From assembly GCA_030248225.1 (NCBI GenBank), contig JASANE010020301.1, positions 1-64,000 of the forward strand: a DNA stretch of 64,000 nt, read 5' to 3'. This stretch comes from Trileptium ribeirensis (lineage: Eukaryota; Nematoda; Enoplea; Enoplida; Thoracostomopsidae). Every line of letters starts with the position of its first letter. Within the stretch, counting starts at the first letter, position 1. This document shows positions 46,801 through 58,800 of this stretch, in pieces. The position numbers and the translations under genes were made by a program. The notes under the pieces were generated by a model. It was not told where the DNA came from and ran no database searches. It saw only the letters and a list, made by a program, of their open reading frames with translations.

Positions 46801-49800
46801 CTTGGACCGTAATGCAAAGCACAATCTAATTATATTATCAATGAAGGCCCCTGTACCTACTCTACCTCTACCATCTCTATCAATGAGCAAACCATCAGTA
46901 TAACAAACAAGACCACCATTCGTCTGGGAACCTTCATGTCTAATACCATTTCCTAAACTGAAGTCTAAGAATTCTGTCTTTTGGTATGATTATAGTGACA
47001 CATATACCTAGGACGAACTTTGCAACACGAAACTTTTGCAACACGCAGAGAAACCACAGTCCAGTAGTTCTCAGGCAGGCAGTAGTAGCTTTCAACTGCC
47101 AAGTGATCAATAGTAAGATCAGTAGGTCTAATTCCCATAAAGACCTCAAGTCCCTCCAAAGGAGCGGAGCGAAGATAGCTTGTAATCATACAACAAGCCA
47201 GTCTGTGAACCTTCAGAGTTTGCTCAAATATGTTTTCAATTTGCTTTCGTGCCGCCACAAAACGCAGATATAAGTTAAAGATGGAAACATTAGCGCATTA
47301 TAGAGGTACGATAATTAACAACAAGGGCTCCCTTTATAGCAAAGAGCAGTTTCAATGCGTTCTCAGATGCACATTCAATATGATAATTCCTACTTATTTT
47401 TGAATATAAATACAACCCCAAGGATTTCACATTATCGCAAGGACTCAAAATAGCACCGCTCAAATGTTATATCCCTATATTCAGTCCTTTATCTCTTACG
47501 TTTGATAACCAGACAATTCGTTTTACTGATACTCTCGAGACACAAATCCAACTGCTCCAACGTAGCATCTGGCTAGCGCATTCTGCGTACGCCTACAACC
47601 ACGTGGCCGAACACTGTATGGTAATATCATCCGAGTAACCGATATTCATAACTCTAGATTTGTCGAAATAAACCAAAAGATTATCAACAACTAAACTCCG
47701 CAGAAATGTGAAGACATACCTCCTTGCGGAAACCTTTAGTAGCTCTGATACTGACAACTACCTTGCCTAGTTTTGCCAGAACAATACTTGTGTTAAGCAG
47801 GTTGCTAAACCACTTGTTGAGATAGTCCGGAAATTGGAACCGACTGATCCCAGTCCGGAAATTGGAACCGACTGAGCCCAGTCCGAAAATTGGAACCGAC
47901 TGAGCCATGCTAAAATGTATTTCATCTTAGTACCATCAAGAGCTCCAGACTCGTCAGCAAACAGAGCGAACACGTACTTGTCTTTCTTTGTACATCTCCA
48001 GTTCGACCCAGGTTGTGGTAGAATGCCGGGCCGAAAGTGTACTGCTACCACACCTTTAAGCATGCTGATTCTGTCTGACGTAGGGATACTCGACTAGTAT
48101 CGCATCCCTGATATAATTTTCAATGATTTTCTCCATAGTTAAGAAATTACGATATACAAATTGGTCTAAACGCCTTCGAATCCATAAGTCTCTCTTGCCA
48201 GGTTTGGGCATAAAATTTTACGTTAGATATCCTCCACTGCGACGGAATATGATCTAGCCTCAGGCTAGCCCTAAAATACGCTGCAACAAGTATACAGAGT
48301 AATCTAGGAATAGCCGAAGCATAATTAGATAAACTCTATAAAGAAATGCATATTTGAATCTTTGAAGGAAACCGATTGCCCATTTAATCTTCTCTATAAT
48401 CATCTAGTAGCGTATCTCCATCAAATCAGTTCTTTTTGGTACCCTGTAAATCTCTATTGCTCTAAATTAATCGATTTGAAAAACAGGAACCGACGATAGC
48501 ATATGGGTAAACCGCGTCGCCATAAGTGTCCCATAATTATCAGCAGTGACCCGATTATGTACAGTGATAGCTCGGCCCAGTCTTGCTGCTGGCTACATCT
48601 AAGTATCTTTTTGATACGAATGTTCTCGGCCGTAATATTAACCTTGCCACAAAATATCCTCCAACACAATCTTTGACCTTCATCAATCATCCGCTTGTAA
48701 GTACGACGATGTCCTCTATATCTATCCAATTCTCTCTTAGTCTGAAATCATTTGGCCTTAAAGCCTTACTTACTTTTTTACGCTGTATTTCTATCCCACA
48801 ATGCCACTAGTAACTCGCAAAACGAGGAGAAACGAAACGAGTGTAGCTACTCTGCGCTTATTGACCATTTTGTCGTTTCAAATTCAGGTCTCTAAGCCCA
48901 TTTAAACTCCCATGATACCAGTTTCATACACAATACATTGCTACGGTCATTTTAGTTATGTATTAAAACCGAAGAACTCTTTATTTCTTCTTCCAATAAC
49001 CAAAAGACAAAAACTTTTGAAATGTATAAAGGTTAAATTTTAAGAAAAATTACAATTTAATGAGCGAATTTTACATAGTAGGACCCCATGACTTGCTTTA
49101 TTTGATGAATACCACGCAAGTTCAAATCGCATTTAGCAACTCCCAAAACCTATAGATACGATCGATTCACCTACATACACCTATATTTGAAATGTCGTGA
49201 AATTTGACAATTTTGGGGTCAAGATTTGCCAAATTTTACTCCGGCACCACCCCGTCGTGATAATAATTATACAGCCAATATTGTATAACAATGAAACTAA
49301 GAGTTAAACAACTCCAAATTCCATAGTTCATCCCGTAAAAAAACTTGCTTTGTAAAAATCTTGAAATTTTCACATTTTTGGATATTTTTTAACTTTGGCT
49401 CATAGCTCGAAAACTGCAGCTCTGACAAAAACTTTTGAAATGTATAAAGGTTAAATTTTAAGAAAAATTACAATTTAATGAGCGAATTTTACATAGTAGG
49501 ACCCCATGACTTGCTTTATTTGATGTATACCACGCAAGTTCAAATCGCATTTAGCAACTTCCAAAACCTATAGATACGATCGATTCACCTACATACACCT
49601 ATATTTGAAATGTCGTGAAATTTGACAATTTTGGGGTCAAGATTTGCCAAATTTTACTCCGGCACCGCCCCGTCGTGATAATAATACAGCCAATATTGTA
49701 TAACAATGAAACTAAGAGTTAAACAACTCCAAATTCCATAGTTCATCCCGTAAAAAAACTTGCTTTGTAAAAATTTTGAAATTTTCACCTTTTTGGATAT

Positions 49801-52800
49801 TTTTTAACTTTGGCTCATAGCTCGAAAACTGCAGCTCTGACAAAAAATGCACAACTGCAAAATTATAGCTCTCGAGGAGAGATTCTACGGTGGTCTCCAT
49901 TTTTCGCTATCAAAGACTCTATCTTGAGATATAGCTCGCAAAAAATATATATCCGGATGGCCAATTTTCAAAACATGTGACCTTTGACCTTTTGGGTCCC
50001 ATTTGACCCGAAAATAGTGGTCGGCGCGTATAGCGTCTAATAAAAACGCAGCAATACTGAATTTTTGATCAAATATAAAAATTGTGAAGATCCAATCAAA
50101 CAGTGGTGGATTATGAGCTCCACAGCAGGACAAAAAAAGAAATTTTTACGACTTTTTCCCGCTATTAAAGTTATAAGTGGAAACTCCGTTTCAAACAGCG
50201 ATTCTTATTCTTAAACTAGCATTTTTTGACAATAAGATTTGCATGAACCTTCCAGTACACTAGTCAGAAGAGACGCAGTCAGATTAAGCTGGTCCCCCGT
50301 TGTGATTTGATCTGGAAATTCAACATCTAGAAGTTTCCATTACACCATATATGCAACCCTAACGCCATCCAGACTTCTAATATTAAACTTGTATTGGTGC
50401 CTCCATTGCATAATCAACATTTAACAGTTCAAACTGAATAAACCTATATTCAGATCCTGAATAGACTTGCAGTACGCAACGAGCGCTGACTGCACCAGCA
50501 ACTTTGCTATTTGCGAAAGTTATATCCAACACTTCCCTTCTAGCACGGGCGACAAACACTGGAATGCACCCAACCTTGACCACATCCAAGTATGTGGTCA
50601 ATAGATAACGCACCGAATCTGTCCCCTTGTTATTCACATTAGTGCTACCCCATATTGTGTATTTGCATTACATTCTATAATGAAATCACTATTCCTTCTA
50701 ACTTGTGTAATTCATAAGTCTAGTCATGCTCTGTGTCACGACATTCTGTCCACCCTCATGTGGAAAATTAAGAGAAGCAAGGAAAGCTTAACCATGCGAC
50801 CCCCGGCGAACCACTGTATTCTAACTGATGTACTATCCATAAAGCTACATCAATAATTCGTAGTCACTTCCGTTATATTGTGTGACACAAAACAACTGAT
50901 TTTATTTGTTCAGCATCACCAACGACATAAACCAAGGACCTGTAGTCCTTGGTATACGTGCCAATGCACCCGTATGCAGTGCGGCTCCTGAATCAAACCT
51001 ATTGTAAAATTCCTACATCTATTTAATCTTAAAACTAACACTAAGAAGCCCGGTTTTGAATGCTACGCATTTATCAAAATAATCTCAAGTCTACTCTTTG
51101 CTAAACTAGGCTAGGACTAGAGCAGCTTCAAAGATTCTAGCTACATGAGTCATCTGTGTGGATGCCCTACTGTCCTCCCCCGAGGTTGAGGGCCTTTCAT
51201 AGGTTCCAGTTTCAGGTGTAGGCTCGTTGACACGGTCGAAGAATCGGCAGTAGGTGCACTCAAAAATATCTTAAAACATGCTATAGCACTGCGCGCTCGA
51301 TGTTCGCTCGGTCGAAAGATGACACTCATTTATTGCGCGTACTGAAATTTCTAACTTACCGCGCAATCAAATAAAAATATTGATGGCATGGTCGCTCTGT
51401 AGTTATCGGCGTATCAACTATACGAAACAGCAATTTCATCAATCGGTTAACACTGTGTTCAGGAGATGTGGCGAAAGATGGCGTCGGTGCAACGTCGTTT
51501 GGAGCACTTTTCATGGCACTAGCACTGCCTTCGGAAATGTGCCGCGCTGGAACAACTGGACACATCGTTGCTATATATAGTAGCTTGTCACATGTATAAG
51601 ACCGGACTTCCCTAAAATTATACAATTAATCTATTTTCTACCATATTAAAATACCGATATCTATGATTCATCAATTTCGATACATCATTTTCACAAGATC
51701 ATAACACAAGTAACCGTTACTACTGTTACGTCAAACGCTACTAGTAGTACTAAACATTTTGTGGAGGCCATAATGCTCTTACAGATTCAAAATCGGATTT
51801 ATTCCACAACGTAAAATCAACAAAGCTCTGCGTCAATATTTTTATATTTTAAAGGAAAAGACCTTATTTTGAAAGCTACAGATACAAAACCCAAAACTTA
51901 TTACGACACTAAATTTCGAATAAATCTATTCACATACATAATCATATGCCCCAGAATATTACGTCAATATGACGCATACTCATTGTCATTCACTAATGTT
52001 AGTAGCTCACAGCTACAGTGTGAAAATTATTACTAACGTGTCAGTGAAACACAACGAAATTGTTTACTAGTGTCACGCAAACACAGCGAAACGGACGGAG
52101 TGTGGTTTCGCCTTTAGTTATGATTATCTGTAATCACCTGTAACAGGCTTTATGGTTGATGTACAGTACCCGCCAAAAATGACTGTCGCTCGCTCGCAAC
52201 TCGCTCGACACTCGCTCGAGACTCGCTCGCGACTCGCTCGAAATAAATTTGTTCTAAAAATAGAATTTTCTATTAATTTAAATAGTTGCGAAATCTCGAG
52301 CTAGCCACTCGCTCGCGACTCGCTCGAGACTCGCTCGAACTCGCTCGCTCGAAATGCGACGGTCATTTTTGGCGAGTACTGTATGTATATACCACCCTAA
52401 ACCTTTGAAACGCCTGACGCTTTATAATGCTGATGATGATAAGACGTAAGGAACACTGCCTATTCTTCGTGTCATAAAGTCTATAATTTATCTGAAGGGG
52501 AAGAAAAGAACGCATAACCAAATAAGTGAAGACGCCCCCAATTATTTAGGTAATTATAGTTAGCCGAAACATGGACAGCGAAGTCTGCTATTCAGCAGCA
52601 CATCAACACGTTCGACAACTTCTGTCGAAGCCGGATTCTAGGCGTAACAAAGTTCGATCATATCAGGAATGAAGACCTTCGTCGAAGAGATGGTTACGAA
52701 ACCGAGGTGTCAAAACTGCTGAGGATGGAGCGTTTGCGGTTGCTCGGCCATGTTCTGAGGGGTCATTTCACGCTACGATGTCCTTTTGCCCCAGAAAAAA

Positions 52801-55800
52801 TGTCTAATGACTTTTTGGCTCCGATTATCTTCATTTTTACACCCTATGACCAAAAAACGTCAAGGATGCCTAATTTGAGGTCGTTATAGTAAATTTTTTA
52901 ACCGTTTTTATGCTGTGGCTTCCCAAATACCACCCCCTGCTGCTCAGTAAAGTACCATAAAATGACCTCTCGTATGCTCCAGGTTGCATCTAGCCTCGAT
53001 TTTGTGATCGTATCTCGTGCAGCCCGTCAGCGCGGTCAAAACGTTGTTATTCGGAACTCCGTATGTGAAAAATTAAGCTTTTTATGCCTATTCTTGGGTC
53101 AAATTTAACACCTTTAAAACACGGGAATGCCGATTTATACCGGTTATGAAATGGAAACGAAGCGGCCATAAACGGTAGCTATTTATATGGATAGTTTAGC
53201 CTGGGGGAAGTGTTATGCAAAAAAATTCACAACATACCCTTTGCCAGATACGTTAGGTAGCTGGTGGTCGGGGGGGAGGTAAAATTTGGCGGGGGGGAGG
53301 TAAAATTTGGCGGGGGGGGGTAAAAATGTGAGATGGCCAATGCGACCGTGTTTAACCAGCATAGTTAACTTGAAAACGGTATGTAAGATGTTCTGTACCA
53401 CAATTTCCACTATGAGGGTACAAAATGGCAGCCCATATCAACTGCCAGTGTACATGCCTGAGACCATGGTCGGGGGGGGGGTAAATTTAGAATTTTTTCA
53501 AAAAATAATTTTGCAGCATATGTCGTCGAAATGTATTGCCACAATGTATTATGAACCAAAAGCGTGAAATTTCCTCGAAATAACATTATATGTTCGATTT
53601 TTCCACATTTTGGTGGTGGTCGGGGGTGGGTAAAAGTGTGGTCGGGGGTGGGTAAAAGCCTGAGATCAACAGGTCGGGCGCGAGATAGAGCTCAGGTCGT
53701 TTCACCATTCGCTTTGTGACTGGAAAGAACCATAACAGACAAATTAATTGACTTCTACTGCCTCCACCATACCCCTAACTAGCAACGGTCGGGGGGGGTA
53801 ATCAAATGTGCTAAAATCGACCTTTTGACCCTAGCGCTGGGGTAAGTAACAGCAAGCACCTGGGTTAATATTTTTTCAAAAGGCACCCAGGGGACAGGTA
53901 TGATATATGAACAACGTTTATGTACCATGCATAAGTAACGAGCAATGACCAAAAAAAAAAGAATTTGGTCGGGGGTGGGTAAAACTGGCGTTCATACCAT
54001 ATCTACAGCTGTCACTCTCCATGATTGGAGTAGATTTGAAAATCGTGCAATTAAAAATGTTGTATAGACCTGACTAATCCTGCATAGAAAAGAATTTGGG
54101 TCATAACTGCGAACACGGAGCCACGACACTACCCGAAAAAAAGAGGTCGTAAAATTAGTCATTACGATTTTTGTCAATTTGGGACTTATGTGGATGTCCA
54201 GCCTCTTACGGCGTGCGTGAAGCCGAAAAATTTTTTTTGTTTGAACTAGCTAAGTAATGAGGCTTCCTAGCGTAAATATCATTTTTACAGTTCCCTGCAG
54301 GTTTATGTGCTACTGGCCAAAATATCCAGTTTTACCCCCCCCCGACCAAAAGGTCATCCTAGCGTGAAATGACCCTGACGATGTCCGACAACAGGATCTC
54401 GAAGTCATTGGCTAAAGCAACGCCCCCGGACGCCTGGACCCGACAGCGCGGAAGATCACACGAGACCTGGCGACGCCAAACAGTCAACAATTTGTCACCA
54501 GCATTTTCGATACGTGCCGCTACGCGAATGGCAACAATACCCGATGATGCATATCGAACCAAGTACTGCGAACAGACAAGAGTGGCAACGAGTGATCAGC
54601 ATTGAGGCCCCCACAACCGTGGGGCCATGTGAATACCAGGTAAATCGTTAGCCGATATTTGACCATAAACCTCTTGAAATCTCCTAAGTCATGTTAGATT
54701 CTAAATTGACATCGTAATAAACGTACCGAAAAATTATACAAATCATTCTAAATACACTGAGACCAATATATAACCAAACATCTGAAGACAGACTATTATT
54801 AAGGAAATAAACGTTAGTTGACCCTAAACCCATTGAATGCACTGAAATATTCGTGTTATAAAATCAAACCCTAGTCTTCAGCGCACCGAAAACCTTCATA
54901 GACCATACCTCTGACATCTTGAACACAGTAAGTAACCAAATATGAAAGCAGCCAACAATAAAAAGTCGGTTCAGTTGAATGTACCGAGTTTTCGGTATAG
55001 GGGGGTAGGGGGGGCTTACCCCACTCGCCGCGATTTTGACCCCTATTGGCGACCTCCCCCCTATTTCGCTGACCCCTATTTTTTTCCATTTTGACCCCTA
55101 TTGCAAAAATAATTTTCGTTTGGAAAATAGTGCATGGAAAGCTTCTTTTCGCGACAGTCGTTTAGACATTTTTATATATATTTTAAATTTTGACGCGAAC
55201 TGAAACGTAGTTAGTTAGCACTATTTCAGACAGCTACGAATTAAATACGTACGTATAAATTTGGCATTTTAAAGAAATAAATAAAATCGTACAGAACTCG
55301 TAGCTGGGCTGGAATAGTGCAAACTAAACTAAGTTTCCATGCACTAAGTATTCGATCATTCGTCCTGAAATGTTAAATGGTATAATTAATTAGTTCTCGT
55401 CCCCCCCTATTTACATCTTCCCCCCTATATAGGGGGGCTCTGACCCCTATGGTTTTCGAAAGTCCCCCCCATTGAAAATGCTCCACCGAAAGCACGGATG
55501 TAGAGCCTACGAAACCCCTGAAGGTATAATATAATCAAGTTAAAAAGACTATATATACATATATATGTAAAAAAACTATATATATCTACGATTACATTTT
55601 TTATGTCGACTAAAATTTTTGCGCTGCTAGGTTAAATACAGGTAAATGCCGTTCATGGGGTTTCACTGTATTGTAATGTACATTGTTGTTAAATATTAAC
55701 TACGAAGCAGTTATTTATAGCATTTTCGTATTTTTCGGCTGTCTAGTTTAGCTGGAGTGTCCTAGGGGCAGCCGAGTTCCTCGCTCCCAAACCAAAGTAT

Positions 55801-58800
55801 CCAGAGATCGATTCCTCCCAGGTACTTTCAAGTTTGAAACGCTACGTAATCGAATATCTTGAATCGAAGCTCTTGAATATGAGTCATGATTTGCAGCAAA
55901 AGACAAAAACGAAACTTTCACGATTCTCCCCTCTCGCGCCCTCAGCAGCAACTTCGCTCGCTTCGCGCGCTCCGTTTCATTAAATATGCTATGTTTAACC
56001 TTGGATTAAGGAAGTCTTAATGTGAAAACTGATATGTATAATTAACTAAATTGCATTATTTATCTTAACTGGAAAAACCAAGCCTTTTGGATATCTCCAA
56101 GATAATGTAAACATATTGATAATCCATTACGGAAGTGACTCGTATAACTGATTGATTCAACACGTGTCCTCCTACCTAACAAAGAATCTGTGATCAAGGA
56201 AATTTGGTGAATCATATCAATCGATAGTAAACCGTCGAGGTTAACAGTTGAGAAAACAAATAATTTTTCAACCTGGTCAAAATTTACAATCCAATACTGT
56301 GAAAATCGTCACTGAGAAAAATTAGTTCACTTAATGCGTCTTATTTTTAAAAAAATTCGACTTTGCTTACTCGTTGCTGGAGAACAACAAGTCTAAGACG
56401 AAATTTTCCCAAGGCGACTGTTCGTTGCTTCCAAACCACAATCCTAGTAAATGTGGCGATAAAATAAACGATAACGCAATAACATCAAGTCCATTGGTAA
56501 CTATATCGAGATCGGAGGCGCTAAGCTCGTTGCTGACTTCGTTTTGCGACGATTGCGATATGCCGTCTTGATTACTATCGCATCGGTTTGCCACCTGCCA
56601 TGCCTAAAATCCACAAAAACACAAACTTCATTTAGTTGCATTGACACGGCTTTGGAGCTTGTTGACAAATATTTGGTCATTGTTTGTTGTGCACATCACT
56701 TCAGCCATAATGCCTCCTGCACTACGATGATAAATTGGCATAAAGCTATTTTTATGCAAATGCTGTTTACAGTTGAGTTAACAGTTGTAAATATACAGTT
56801 GACCGAACGGAAAGCGTTATAAATTAAACAGTAAAGATGGCAACTAAAAACCATTCAATAAAGACCAAAGCTGTTACTGGAAATACAACCGTGCTCAGGA
56901 AAGAGCCTAGTTGATTTCAGATTGATATTTAACCCTAACACAAACAAGCCCTTGTATTGGTTTCTGCATAGTAAAAACACACATACCGCTATATGAGCCT
57001 TATGGATTTCGTCCATCGACGAAGAATATAGATGTTGCGCCCCGGCAGCAGCTGCCCAAACGATACGCATTAGTGCGTTAAGGTGACTTTCATCCGGAAG
57101 CGTTTTCAATACCTAAAATCAAGTGTACAAACAACACGAACCCTGCCACCAGTGTAAACTTTCAGACAAGATAAATATATATATTTTGTTTCCAGGAAGA
57201 AATCAACATCCTTTTAAAAGAGCACATCGAACGAAATGTTGAAGGAGATCAGTATCGTTAGGTTTACACTAGGTAATAACAATCATTATCTCACACGTTT
57301 CTTTGAATTTTTGTCGATCATACAGGCGCAAAGTTAAAACATTCTACTAATCAACTAAGGTTATAAAAGAGCATGGGCAAGGGGTATATATTTCGGTTTC
57401 AAATTCGGATTGTCTCGATTTTATTCTAATTTAAAATTGCATATTATTCAAAAGATTCCACTGTAATGCAACTGGTTTCTCCAAATAGGGGAGGGGGAAG
57501 GCCAGCTATATCGACCTCCTCCGTGTTACAAAGCCCATGTCGCCAGGTAAATTTTGGTTTCCCCAGAGTTCACGCCCCCAGGTTCTTTCCTGTGCGGCTA
57601 AAAATTGACGAATTTTGTTTTGCTAAAAATAGCTGATTTATAAAAAATCACGCTTTTTCGCTCATTTGCTAAAAACGCTGAAATATTTTACTGAAACATG
57701 TTACATTTTCGCTTGTTACATGTCCATAATTGCAGTCAGTCGTCCAATAACAAACTTTTGACCTTTTCTGACACAGTACTTCATTTTTCAGCTGGAGGAA
57801 TCGCACCAAAATATTTTCGACTTCTCCAGTTCCGAAATGGGGGACCCCCAGCGCATGTCTCCAGGTATAATTTTGGTAGTTTGGATAAGCCAGCCACAGG
57901 ACATGTACATGTCTATAAGAAATGTGGTTAGCGTCTAGCGCACCTCCCTGTCCAACAAATACAGTGGTTTGATGTTCAACTCGAGTCGGCACAATTTTTA
58001 CGTTTTCAGTAGTTTCCGTTCCAGCATATGGGTGCACCTCGTGATCATGAATCATGATATGATTAACGGGTCACTGATTTCAACTGTATTTATGAAATAT
58101 TTAGCTCTAAAATATGATTTTACGATAAGATTGCTGAATTTGAACAAACTGGTGTTTCACCGGTGGGGAGCAAAATTTACCAAAGTGTATTAAACTAGGC
58201 AGAAACACTAATTTTGCGAGGGGCGTGAACCAGCTGCACCCCTTTCGTACTTGGTTGAAAAAAACATGCCGCAAATTTCGGAACTTTCCAACGAAAAGAA
58301 GTTAGAAATAAATAACTTCGCTGTAATTAATATGAAATATCCATTTTGAAATGGTATAACTTAAGAATGACAACCTCAATAACATTTCGTGATCGAAACA
58401 ACATGATACAAGCGTTGTGTAATGGTTAAACTAGACATTGTTAAATATAAGACACTTCCCTTAAATTTTGAAACCCAGCGTCCCCGCAAAGCTTCTCGTT
58501 AATTTAGCGGACACTGCTCGAACATAAAAAAAACCTTTGCAACATTTTTGGTCCAATGGTTTTTGAACGGTAATCGAACTAAATTTTATATGATACATTT
58601 AACACTTGAACAATACCGATTAAAATAACATTAATATTATTAGAACATCATTTTTAACATAAGTCGAACACATTTGTACAATTATTATCGAATTCATGAA
58701 CCACAGACGTTATGCCAATGCATAGTTAAAACTCAAACAAATAACGTCAATACTAGTATTAAACAAATATGCTGTAATGGCCAATCTGAAAGTAAACGTT

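Larger units (their letters stand above)
46300..50640 (-). pseudogene. Degraded R1/LOA-type LINE: endonuclease, reverse transcriptase, RNase H
   Basis: Read leftward. 50637-50383 encodes CIPVFVARARREVLDITFAN, equivalent to the NxPTFV..RxEVxDITL endonuclease motif. 48730-48460 encodes YRGHRRTYKRMIDEGQRLCW RIFCGK-like sequence, the linker before RT. About 48310-48200 holds the RACL.LGHIP..WR-like RT start, and 48190-47550 a badly broken RT core. 47240-47110 encodes APLEGLEVFMGIRPTDLTID (thumb/connection). 46890-46700 encodes DRDGRGRVGTGAFI..ATIFQLEI, like TDGS..GTGAGV..ATVFQAE of RNase H. This order fits R1/LOA/jockey-like elements. The repeat at 48820-49860 is inserted between endonuclease and RT. 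Many stops. Confidence 0.75.

Noticed and set aside
57669..58055. 128-codon - strand frame as an extra USP9X exon
   Set aside because: Flanking exons at 59294 and 56987-57112 join directly in phase 0 and are contiguous in the human alignment, leaving no room for it.
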